In this document: piece by piece, positions 41,089 to 51,555 of the stretch | Position numbering within the stretch: position 1 is the stretch's first letter | Layout: the number at the start of each line of letters is the position of its first letter | Origin: Scilla litardierei | Lineage: Eukaryota; Streptophyta; Magnoliopsida; Asparagales; Asparagaceae | Reading direction: 5' to 3' | Length of the DNA stretch: 64,000 nt | Assembly: GCA_030789695.1 (NCBI GenBank) | Contig: CM061139.1 | Coordinates: 9,377,878 to 9,441,877 of the forward strand | The notes under the pieces: model-generated | Told to the model about the DNA's origin: nothing | Databases searched by the model: none | Seen by the model: the letters and a program-made list of their open reading frames with translations, nothing else | Made by a program: the position numbers and the translations under genes

Positions 41089-42733
41089 GGGTTGGATTCC
41101 AGTATCGGGTTAGGTAACAGCGTCGACTCAGAAATGGTAACTGGTTGTGAAGAAAACGTATCGTATCTGAGACAAGGATGTGTGATAATAAGTTAAAAGT
41201 GGAAATAGAAACAACCAATAATCACAATAATCCATTCCTACACTAAGCCAAACTATGAATTTCATAACTCAAAGTTTACGGTTCACGTATACTCGTACGC
41301 ACTGTCATTAACACATATATCTAGGGATTAACCTCACATCAAACATATTAAAATTACTGTTAATTTAAACAAAACTTAATGTAATATCACACCTACTCTC
41401 ATATAATAATTAATATATAATAACACTTAAAAACTACAGTTCACGCAGCTTGCCTTGTGTAGCGTCGTTACGCTAGAACGGGAAGGGAAATGGAGAGCAG
41501 AGGCGGGCTCGGGTGGCCGCAGGGATGGTGATGTCGTCGGGGAGATCGGGGCATGTCGGAGGAGCATCGACATGGCACGGCCTGAGAATAGCAGGAGGGG
41601 AGAATTTGGTCGAAAGTGGCTTGGGGGCTTCCGGCGTGGGCTTCGGCCTGAGGTGGCAGTGGAGCTCGACGAGGTGATCTGGACAGCGAACGGAGGGGAT
41701 CGGGACGCTGGACAGGGGATCACAAGAGGGAGGCCGAAGGAAGACGACGTCGAGTGGCTGGGGCTAGAGGGGAGGTCCGGCGACGGGCGACTGAACGGGG
41801 TCGCCGGTGTGTTGTGGATGGTCGGGGCGATCGGGGAGATGCCGGAGGGGGTCTACGTCGTGCGGGCGTCGCCTGCAGCACTGTCGCGGCGGAACGAGAG
41901 CAGGCGGCGGGGAACAGTGGTTAACGGTGATGAGACGCCGTGGAGAGGAGAAGTCGGTGACGCGAGTGGGGGTCATTTGCGGAGAAGAGGTCTGAGGGTC
42001 AGAGAAGACGCGAGGGAAGTCGGAAAGCGAGATCGGACGTGAGGAGATGCAGTTGCGTGCGAAACAATTGAGGGGGTGACAGCCTCACGTGGTTGCTGGG
42101 AAAAAAACAAGGGAATAGCCCTAGGTTTTATTATTGTTTATAGGGGAATAGGGTTGCTCACGTGAGGAATTGATGGGCTAGGGTTGTAGGAGCTTTTATT
42201 ATATTAGAATAGGATTTGAAAAGCCCAACAAAGTGTGCTGAGTGTTGCGGCTTGGGCTTGGGTACTAGGGCCTAGGTTAGGCTAAGTCAATATGAATTTA
42301 GGGTGTTATATTATTATAAAACTATTTGGGGTAAGATACCAAGAGAACTTAGGGTTAAATGTATAATAGGTTGGTTAAAAGTGAAAGTAGGTCAAACGAA
42401 GTCCAAAAAATTGTGAGATAAATACTGGGGCGACCGAGACGACGAGAGAAAGAAGACAGAGAAGACGGATCGCAATTTCGACATCGAGAAACGAAATTAA
42501 AAATAAAAAGGTCTAGTGTGAAAATCGTGACGTCTCTTCAAATAGGATCAAATCGTGGGAGAACAATCCGCGAAATGACGTTCCCAATTAACACCACAAT
42601 TTTAATACGCTCAGAGAGGGTCACAACGGCATATCACACTATAGTGTTCAAAAGCAAGCAAAGTCTAAAACAAACACGTGCACGGTCGACAGCACGTACA
42701 CGAAGAAGATACGATCGGTAAGCGACCGTTACA

Positions 42734-42771
42734 TCCTCCCCACCTTAAAATAAAGTCCGTCCTCGGACTTT
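42734..42771 (-). promoter_or_regulatory. AGGA-loop hairpin and polypurine tract of N3
   Basis: Sense AAAGTCCG-AGGA-CGGACTTT (42752-42771), then AAGGTGGGGAGGA abutting the LTR. The stem differs from T1/N1 by a paired T-A to G-C exchange. Confidence 0.78.
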
Positions 42772-43379
42772 CTAACTATAAATATATCTCTAGCCAGACT
42801 AGTGGCTATCATGATCACATCACATTATAATTCAACTGGGTATAGTCATTACAAGTGCTTATATACACGCACTAGGTAGTTAAACATTAACACTACTAAC
42901 ATGTATTTATTCACGCACGTTATATACTTATACCCATTATAGACCGTCCAATTCATACACGTATTTCAATCATATATATATCTATTATACATTTGACAGT
43001 GTTTTTTGAATTCTAGGGCTGACTAGGACAAGATAAAGAGTGGCTGAGATTTGATCTTGGTAAATCAATGGTTGAGATTCGATTTTGTGAAAATTTTAGT
43101 GGGAAAACTTAAATTTTGGTGGGAAAATATCTCGGGAACCAAAACTTTGAAATTAGAAGTGTCTTGGGAAAGATTGAGAAGATTAAATTTGGGGGGAAGT
43201 GCCTTGGGAGCCTAAACTTTGAAATTAGAAATGTCTTGGGAAAGATTGTGGAGATTAAATTTGAGGGGAAAAGTGCATTGGGAATATAAAATTTGAAATT
43301 AAAAGTTCATTGGGAAAAATTATGGAGAAGCATGATCTGTTAAACTAAACAAAATAAAAAATTTAGCGGAACAACAAAT

Positions 43380-43765
43380 TAGCGTAAAAATACACTGAGA
43401 TTTGTTGTTCCAGCCCGCGCCGAAGGCGCTCGCAAAATTTTTTTACGCTAATTTGTTATTCCGCGCCGAAGGCGTCCGCGCCAAATTTTTTGTTCGACGC
43501 CGAATTTGTTGTTCGACGCCGAATTTGTTGTTCTGCGTCGAAGGCATTTTACGCTAATCTGTTGTTCCACGCCGAAGGTGCACGTGCCGCTAAATATTTT
43601 TACGCTAATTATTATTCCGTGCCGAAGGCGCCTGCGCCCGCGCACTAAATTTTTTTACGCAAATTTGATGTTTCACGCCAAAGGCTTCCGCGTCGAATTT
43701 GTTGTTTCGTGTCAAGACACCCACATCGAATATGTTGTTCCGTACCGAAGGCGCCCGTGCCGCTA
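43380..43765 (+). repeat. GCGCCGAAGGCGC hairpin array, first half of Helitron
   Basis: Many units alternating GCGCCGAAGGCGC-like hairpins with TTTTACGCTAATTTGTTGTTC. Units vary but keep the GAA loop. Confidence 0.7.
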
Positions 43766-44189
43766 AATACATTTGACAACGTTTTTTAAATTTTAGGGCT
43801 TAATAGGACAAGATAAAGAGTGGCCGAGATTTAATCTTGGTAAATAAATGGGTGAGATTGGATTTTGTGAAAATTTTAGTGGGAAAACTTAAATTTTGGG
43901 GGAAAAGTGTTTGGGAACCAAAACTTTGAAATTAGAAGTGTCTTAGGAAAAATTGTGGACATTAAATTTGGGGGGGGGAGTGCCTTAGGAATCTAAACCT
44001 TGAAATTAGAAGTGCCTTGTGAAAGATTATGGAGATTAAATTTGGGGAAAAAGTGCCTTGGGAACCTGCACTTTGAAATTAAAAGTGCCTTGGGAAAAAT
44101 TGTGGAGAAGCATGATCCATTAAATTAAACAAAGTAAAAAATTTAGCGTAAAACAATTAAGTGGAACAACAAATTAGCGAAAAAATACC

Positions 44190-44545
44190 CTTAGGTTTGT
44201 AGTTCTGCTATTCCGCGCTCACGCCGAAGGCGCCTGAGCCAAATTTGTTGTTTGACGCCGAATTTGTTGTTTCGTGCCGAAAATTTAGCGTAAAACAATT
44301 TAGCGTAAAAATATTCTGAGGTTTGTTGTTCCAGCGCGGACGCCAAAGGCGCCCGACTGCTAAATTTTTTTACGCTAATTTGTTGTTCTGCACCGAAAGT
44401 GCCCACACCAAATTTGTTATTCGACATCGAATTTATTGTTCCGCGCCAAAGGCGTTCGCGCTGAATTTATTCCGCGTCGAATTTGTTGTTATGCACCGAA
44501 GGCGCCCGTGCCGAATTTGCCCGTGCCGCTAAATATTTTTACGCT
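44190..44545 (+). repeat. GCGCCGAAGGCGC hairpin array, second half of Helitron
   Basis: Second copy of the array in the other 780-bp unit. Confidence 0.7.
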
Positions 44546-44626
44546 AATTTATTGTTCTTTTAAATTTTGGCCGTGGAAATAATTTTTCGGGGAACAAAAA
44601 TTTCGCGGGGGAAATCTTAAATGAAC

Positions 44627-44654
44627 CGTGCCCGCGGGCACGTGTTATGACTAG
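44627..44654 (+). other. Helitron 3' terminal hairpin and CTAG
   Basis: CGTGCCCGCGGGCACG (44627-44642) is a perfect palindrome; TGTTATGA and CTAG follow. A (TA)n run begins at 44655. Confidence 0.75.
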
Positions 44655-44686
<32 letters not shown>

Positions 44687-47600
44687 TACATCCCTTATAT
44701 AACTACTATTTATCTAGCACAAAACATTAGTTCAGATACTCAAATAAGGATAGTCTCACACTTAGCAAATACAATCATTACTCTACGTATAGATAACTAC
44801 CTACGCACAAAACCAACATGGGTATACGACTCCCTAATATTTCCTAGTGTACATTCCATACCACACATCAACACATGTGATCACACCATACCATTATTAA
44901 ATCAAGTTTCACTATATCTAATATACATTCACCACTACTATAGTTTCACAATATATAGTCATTCAAATGCATGTAAATAGTTCACCATATATTCAAATCA
45001 CATACGGTCCTATAACTGTATTTACGACACGCCACGTATACCATAGTCATCAATACCTATAACTAAGCACATACTTACCCGTGCATGGTGCACACCCATA
45101 CACGCTAACATTTCATTTACATACACAAATCATACCATCATATATCCAGCACATCTACACACCTAACTAGCACACATACGTTCACACAGGTAAGTCCTTA
45201 GTAAATAATTATACCACAAGACCAACACCTATAACTATATACTGGTATAGCGACCCACAATCATGTACGTAGCACAACCAGGCATAAAAAATCCTATCAC
45301 TATACATACATCAAACATCGCTATATGCAAGCTACAAACATACATAACGATATACTTAGAGTATACCCACTCAAGTTTGAGTGAGACTCGGAACACATAT
45401 CAGAATACTCTATATATGTAACACGGTATTTCTACCTATACCAATACCACTCCAATGTATACACGTCTACCAATACAACCATATACATACCATATGTCAA
45501 TCACACCTATTATTTAGTCAGGTAATACTCACACAGTTCATTCACTTTATATACCGTAATATTAATACAGACATCAGCATACATATAATTATAATACCCT
45601 CCCTAATGCATGCATTCATCGTATAGTCACACACATGTAACATATATATATTCACACCATATCCTGCTACCTATAATTAACATACTAGCACCTTTACTTC
45701 ATACATAGTTAAGATATGCAATAGTCGTGTATACCTCATGGTATACATGCATACAACATCCCGTAAAAGCAAGCAATACCAATCAAAATTATAATCCTAC
45801 TACCATATGTATATCACCTATATACTCATGCAATAAAATATAATTACTTACATTTAAGCACAATTCATATCTACGTACGAGTACATACTCACACGTACTA
45901 ACATACATGTCATATAGTAGGCCTACTCACTTAACTATACATACACCTATTATTATCACACCTAGCATACACATAGCTCTACCAATCATTTTATTTCAAC
46001 CATTACAAGTATCTCTAACTACATACACCCCCTTAGCTATTTCAACACTAATTCTTATATACACATGCATCCCTAGTATGGTATAGCTAACCACACACAA
46101 ATCTATAAATACTAACACACAAACAACTTCTTAATATCACGAATATCTCCGAGTATATATATATGTCACACAATAGGCAAGCATCAATATACTATGGGGG
46201 GTACACTCATTCCAGCCCACATACACAACTTAGGTACATTGCACCACGACAACATCACAAGGTCCAAGGGCCTACTAACAACTTAGAGTTGACACAGACA
46301 TTGACGGGCACTAAAGCCTAAGCAATAAAGGGAGGTCGAGGCCGAAAGCGTGACGAGGGAAGGATCGATAAGCACGAGTTCAGATAGGACGAATACAAGG
46401 AGACAGCTTGGTTAGGTGAAACAGTGATTCACTGGCGAATGTTTAGGTAGGGGAAAGGGAGATGTAGTGATACTTATATAGGATTGAGAAATGAAGTAAC
46501 ATAAGCTAAAATACGCGAAATTTGAAAACTGTTGTACTTCAAAAGTTGGAATCCTTGTCTGTATAAAAATATTTGGAGGTCGATAAAACGAGTTGTTGAA
46601 AATAAGTTTGAGTCGAATATTCATAATAAGAGAAAATGTTTTATTGGCTTATCGAAAATCATTAAGAAAAGGAAGTAAATCATTCATACGAACATTAAGG
46701 ACGTAGTTTACAAAATATTATACGGCAGTAATTTAATATAGTGTTGTCAAAAGTTTTGAAATTCAAGAATGAAATTAAATTAACTGTAGTGTAAGGAATG
46801 TTTTCCAAGTCTTAAAACTGGAGAGAAATTTTAAATAAATAATATTGAAAATACTTTTAGAGAAACCCGGACTTGCCAAACGAACTGATTTATACAAAGA
46901 TCTTTAAGTACGAGTACCACGAATCCTAAAACTGATATATATATAATAAGTGAAATTCTATTTAGCTTGGAGAAGATTTTAAAGTATGGATGCTAAGTGA
47001 TTAAAATGAATCTCATAGTTTAGGAAAAATAGTATATCGAATTTTCAAAATAGTAATAGAGTCGTTAAACTGAAATGCGAAAATATAGATTAGAAAATGG
47101 TTACATGATAGTAATTATAGTTACAACCAATAGACTTCAAAGTCTACAAGGAATTTTTTTTTGACTCGCCCAAAAAGTGAGGAATTTTGAATATATACGT
47201 AGAGAGTTTAAAACAAAATTTAAACTTAGCGAAAAATTTTAATAAGGGAAATCGAAAAAATATCTTTGGAGAAATCAAGCTTTGTGAAAGAGGACATTTG
47301 AAAGTCAACGATTATCGTAATGTGGTGATCACGTGAATCGAGGCAAGGAATTGGTCGCATGATCGAAACATAGACACGCCTAGGATATGACTCAGGAAAA
47401 CCTACGGGAAACCCCTACGGTTGACCAACTAAAGATTAGGGAACTAAGCGCTAAGACTTTCTAATGAGCTAGACGGTAATGAAATGCATTCAGCTTAGTC
47501 CGAAATTGATGAACCCAAGCGAACGACTAAAGGAATTCTAGTAGTCTACTATGGTCAGAGTTAGACAAGAACCACTAAGGTAACTCCTACGACGATTAAA

Positions 47601-47818
47601 TCAATTGCTAGCAGGGAGTCTAACTAACAATCAGGGCCTCTATCTAGCAAACACAGACGTCTAACTAAGTCCTCTTACCACCTAGTGACATAGGAAAATG
47701 ACTAGACTTAAGGCTTATGACTCGGATGTTGCAATTTATTTAATGGACAGTCCGTTATTATCGTTGTTCCATTAATTCGCAATTGCAAGAAGGACCTGCA
47801 TGGGCCACCAACAAAACC

Positions 47819-47982
47819 TGTCACGCCTCGCTTCCCAAAAATGTGGAGGCGAAGCGTGAGAAGGTCCGCTCAGACTTGAAGCTACAAAGCTGCAATTCCG
47901 ATAAGTGTCAAAAGCATTAAATGGCAGGTCCTTGCAACGCGAAACGAAACAAGATAATAATAATAAAATGAGACAAAAGAGA
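47819..47982 (-). repeat. 5' LTR of N3, first 164 bp
   Basis: TGTCACGCCTCGC... parallels 39590-39755. Broken by T4 after AGAGA (47978-47982). Confidence 0.85.
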
Positions 47983-48325
47983 TGTCACGACCCGCTTCCC
48001 TAAAATGGAGACGAGACGTGAGAAGGTCCGCTCAGGCGTGGAGCTGTGAAGCTGCACGCCTGATAAGCGTCAATTTAGTATAAGCAGGTCCCTGTAAACG
48101 CAAACGGAACAACAACAATAATAATAGAAAAAGGAGACGGATATGAAATACCAATCCCAAAGTTTGTCCACAAAATATTCAACATCACAGAAAAAGCCAC
48201 CAGGCTAACAGGAAAGAGTCTAAAGGCCCAGAACAAGGCCAAACAAAACACAAACATAACAGAGTATCAAACTAGGTGCCACGCACCGACAACCTAAGCA
48301 ATCTAACAAAAACCAGACATAGACA

Positions 48326-48433
48326 CTAAGACTGATCTCCAGTGTCTACGAAGTCCTCGATCAACGCGGGTTCTGACTCAGCGTCAGCGAACACCGCGTC
48401 CTCAGCAAGTATCTCAGGCTCGGGCTCTAACAT
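48326..48433 (-). CDS. Acidic LTR micropeptide, T4 3' LTR
   Basis: 35 codons, MLEPEPEILAEDA...ADAESEP...VDTGDQS. Same length and ends as T2/T3/N4 despite many substitutions. The 11-codon upstream ORF (MCPFSLLGDTC) ending at ATGTTAG is kept. Confidence 0.5.
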   Translation of the reverse strand: MLEPEPEILAEDAVFADAESEPALIEDFVDTGDQS

Positions 48434-48636
48434 GTGTCACCCAAAAGAGAAAAGGGGCACATGTCAACAAGTCGAAAGACTTGTGCAAGGAAACTGAAAG
48501 AAAGGTACACTAACAACCTAACAGTTAAAGTATGGTGCATGGCATGGCAAGTATAGTATGGAGATAATAAAGTACAAGTAGCAAGTATCAAGTGGTAGGA
48601 GTGACAGGTATTGTCAAGTAACAAGCACAAGTACAA

Positions 48637-48838
48637 GGGATCACCCACACATGGATGCCCTATTGCCCGCAGGCTGTATTCATGTCCAAGGGATCACTCA
48701 GAGAGTGCCCTATTGCCCGCAGGCTGTATTCATGTCCAAGGGATCACTCAGAGAGTGCCCTATTGCCTGCAGGCTGTATTCATGTCCAAGGGATCACTCA
48801 GAGAGTGCCCTATTGCCCGCAGGCTGTATTGAGCTCGT
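48637..48838 (-). repeat. Four 50-bp tandem repeats in T4 LTR
   Basis: Units start GGGATCAC at 48637, 48690, 48740 and 48790. Each has a CACTC-AGA-GAGTG hairpin (less clear in the first) and CCCTATTGCCCGCAGGC. Same leader position and theme (hairpin then GGGATC or ATCCC) as the 61-bp units of T1. Confidence 0.85.
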
Positions 48839-49761
48839 TTTCTGGACCACGAGCCATAATTATGATTGGCCTATGGTTGTGCCCGCAGAACGGGTGCCTA
48901 GCCAGAACAAATAGTACAAGTATGTAGCGATGCTACGCAATCACGATGAGTATTCAAGCATGCAATGACATGAGCAGATATTCGCGTACCGTTAATTGAA
49001 ATTAAACATGACAGGCAAAATGCAATGACAGTTAAGGATGCAATGACAGTTAAGGATGCAATGACAGTTAAGGATGCATGGATGACATGAACAGTTAATA
49101 CGCGTACCGTTAAGTGAAATTAAACGTGACATACAAGCATGATGAGGGTGACAGACCAAGATTCGTTGTCAAGCTAGGTCAAAGGCGTCCAGACGGCTAT
49201 CCTTTCACCGTCTAGTCACTTTAAGCAAGGTAATGGCCTAAGACATGGCACATATCAAGAGATGCAAGTTTCACTTTCATGATACCGGGGTTGACGAGCA
49301 ATGAAGATTGTCACACAAGCTAACTATGGAATGGATCACTGTTATGGCAAAATAATTATTAGCACAACGATTCTAAATTGATTTCTTAATAGAATCCTAA
49401 TCATCTAATAATCCATTTTATTAGGGTTTCACAATGTCAATGTGGGTTATGCTAAAACTAAAGGAATCGAGTATTACCGTAAAGAAGCGAAGGAACGATA
49501 CCGAGCAACCACGGCAACGGAAGAGCGATCCGGCCCAGATCTGGAAATGAGGGAAAATCTGGAGAAATGGGTTTTGATGTGGATTTTGGGGGTTAGATGA
49601 AAGTTTGGGGAAGGTGGAAGGTGAGATGTGTCAAGTAAGGGTTTGGATGATGGAGGATGAGCTTGGGATGAAGGTTTGAGTGTTTGAGGAAGAAGAGTGC
49701 TCAATGGGGGAGAAATTAGGTTTAGAGGTGATGAAGAAGAAGAAGAAAACGTTTGGAGGGG

Positions 49762-49769
49762 TTTATATA
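49762..49769 (-). promoter_or_regulatory. TATA box of T4 3' LTR
   Basis: TATATAAA on the minus strand about 45 bp from the array; a better TATA than in T1-T3. Confidence 0.6.
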
Positions 49770-49812
49770 GGGTTTGGTGGTGGCTAGGGCAAAACTAGGG
49801 TTTCCTGTACAG

Positions 49813-50228
49813 ATTAGTCGGTCAAAGAAGGACTGTTGACCGACTAGTTTGAGAACTAGTCAGTCGGTTGACCAACGCAGACCGACTAAGTGTAAACAGT
49901 AGCTCCTGACGAAAATATGAACTAAGAGTTAGTCGGTCAAAGAACAACTACTGACCGACTAGTTTGACATCAAGTCGGTCGATGAACGTTCTTAGACAGA
50001 CAAAAAGTGAACAGTAACTGGTACCAAAAATAGTCAATGAGTTAGTCGGTTAAAGAAGCATTGCTGACCGACTAGTTTGCAACCTAGTCGGTCAACCAAC
50101 GTTCTTAGACCGACTAACGATAAACAGTAACTCCTGGACATTTATCAAAGCCAACTAGTCGGTTCAAGAAGGTTTTCCGACCGACTGGATCGTCATCTAG
50201 TCGGTCGGTGCCCCTTCTTACACCGGCT
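49813..50228 (-). repeat. Palindromic ACCGAC array, T4 3' LTR
   Basis: Four modules as in T2, with a few arms changed (AGTCAGTCGG, AGACAGACAA). Confidence 0.88.
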
Positions 50229-50428
50229 AATGTGCACTGAAAGTTCTGAAATGGAGCGCGAAGCTCCGGGATGGTTTCCTAAGTCTCCTAGGCTCGTTCT
50301 AACTCTAAGATATCGACGTTATGAAACCAAACACGCCGACCGACGGAAGAATCTGGAGAATCACGACGAAACGAACGAAAATGAAAACTACGGAGACGGA
50401 AATGGAAATCGCAACCAAGGAGAAGCAA

Positions 50429-50430
<2 letters not shown>

Positions 50431-50500
<70 letters not shown>
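50431..50500. repeat. (AT)n microsatellite, about 70 bp
   Basis: Pure AT run near the sense start of U3, at the site of the shorter TA runs in T3. Confidence 0.95.
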
Positions 50501-50506
<6 letters not shown>

Positions 50507-50536
50507 GAATCCATACATGAAAACCCCGTCGTTACA

Positions 50537-50574
50537 TCCTCCCCAACTTAAGAAAAATTCCGTCCTTGGAATTC
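50537..50574 (-). promoter_or_regulatory. Hairpin and polypurine tract of T4
   Basis: Sense AATTCCA-AGGA-CGGAATT type hairpin (50556-50573) and TTAAGTTGGGGAGGA next to the LTR. Confidence 0.72.
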
Positions 50575-50581
50575 CCAACAC

Positions 50582-51484
50582 TCACGTGTCCGGGAACAAA
50601 AGTGAGTAGCGCTTTCGCATCTCATCTTCTCTCTCCCAAGTAGACTCTCCCGGCGAACCGTGCCGCCACATCACTCTAACAAGATCGACGACCTTGTTCC
50701 GAAGTGACTTCTGACGCATGTCCAAAATCTGCACTGGATGCTGGTCATACGTCAAATCTGGGCGAACGGCGATCTCCGAGAAATCCACAGCATGAGATAG
50801 ATCGCTGATGTATCGACGAAGCTGCGACACATGGAAAACATCGTGAACTCCTTCCAAAGATGGCGGCAAGACTAAGCGGTAAGCTACCTCGCCAACCCTC
50901 TCCAGAATATCAAACGGTCCAATGTATCGCGGGCTCAACTTCCATCGCTTCCCAAAACGAATCACTCCACGATTCAGGGAAATCCTCAGAAACACATGAT
51001 CCCCAGGCTGAAACTCCAAAGGACGGCGTTTAGCATCCGCCCAATGCTTAAAAAGGTCCTGAGCAATCCTCAATCTCTCCCGAATATTCCTGAAGACCTC
51101 CACAGCCTCCACAATCATCTCAGGCCCCAACAGCTCCCGATCGCCAACGTCATCCCAACTCAATGGCGATCGACATTTCCTCCCATACAAAGCGGCGAAA
51201 GGCGCCATGCCAATAGACGCCTGGTAGCTGCTGTTGTAAGAGAACTCCACCAAGTATAGATGGTCCTCCCACGAACCCTTGAAATCCAACATGCACGCTC
51301 TCAGCATGTCTTCCAAAATCTGAATCGTCCTCTCGGACTAGCCATCCGTCTGCGGATGGTACGTCGTGCCGAAACTCAGACGCGTACCCAAACTCTTCTG
51401 CAAAATCTGCCAGAACTGAGATGTGAATCTCGTGTCTCTGTCCGACACGATACTCACGGGGACCCCATGAAGTCGCACGATCTC
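50582..51484 (-). pseudogene. pol: pol of T4, second exon: integrase core and chromodomain
   Basis: Integrase VSDRD, EFSYNSSY with Glu, [11 protein letters not shown] and chromodomain-like [18 protein letters not shown]...TWEREDEM ending LLFPDT. CAG to TAG at 51338-51340 splits the frame. Confidence 0.9.
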
Positions 51485-51555
51485 CTGCACGATTCACGTT
51501 ACATCACTATCTAAGCTAGGAAAAGGAAACAGAAACAGAGAGTAAAAGAATTTAC
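51485..51555 (-). other. Predicted intron 2 of T4
   Basis: 71 bp, donor ATGGAG/GTAAATT, acceptor TCGTGCAG/GAG; both sites intact. Confidence 0.68.

Larger units (their letters stand above)
39590..42733 (-). repeat. 3' LTR of N3 (3144 bp)
   Basis: Ends TGTCACGCCC (39590) and CGACCGTTACA (42733). Sense features: TATA-like CTATAAAC near 42137-42142, C/T-rich leader (41450-42050, whose minus-frame ORFs are low-complexity), hairpin H0, candidate intron 40853-41042, H1-H3, H4-type hairpins, micropeptide ORF. Confidence 0.88.
42981..44654 (+). mobile_element. Non-autonomous Helitron
   Basis: 5' TC (TCTATTATAC) directly after A42980; 3' end CTAG (44651-44654) followed by T44655, as expected for A/T insertion. 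A 16-nt palindrome lies 8 nt before CTAG. No Rep/helicase ORF in 1674 bp. The body is two diverged repeats of about 780 bp (TACATTTGAC at 42988 and 43768). The 5' boundary is less certain than the 3'. Confidence 0.7.
42772..47818 (-). other. N3 internal region, non-coding
   Basis: AT-rich, no protein domain in any frame. 42981-44654 is a Helitron. 44700-46250 is rich in short ACATA/TATAC words and 46400-47700 resembles 57490-58900 of N4. The region ends at the conserved primer-site block (47788-47818). Confidence 0.75.
39590..47982 (-). mobile_element. N3: large non-coding LTR element
   Basis: 3' LTR 39590-42733, internal 42734-47818, start of 5' LTR 47819-47982 before T4 interrupts it; the rest lies beyond the window. 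It has no gag or pol. The primer-site block and pre-LTR hairpin/polypurine tract match the T elements, so it is probably moved in trans. It carries a Helitron. Confidence 0.85.
47983..50536 (-). repeat. 3' LTR of T4 (2554 bp)
   Basis: TGTCACGACC...CCGTCGTTACA on the plus strand. Carries the micropeptide ORF, four 50-bp repeats, decayed H3/H2 (49155-49215), donor-like ACG/GTAATAC at 49477, TATA box, palindromic array and a long (AT)n. Confidence 0.92.

Noticed and set aside
41455..42042. 195-aa plus-strand ORF as a host gene
   Set aside because: It lies antisense to the C/T-rich leader of the N3 LTR, has low-complexity Arg/Gly content and no recognisable domain; similar ORFs occur in every such leader.
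48611..48927. Plus-strand repetitive ORFs in the 50-bp repeats (also 63222-63538)
   Set aside because: Open in several frames because the repeat lacks stops; antisense to the element and not kept in other families.
50230..50581. Tyr-Ile repeat proteins across the AT run
   Set aside because: Translation of an (AT)n microsatellite.
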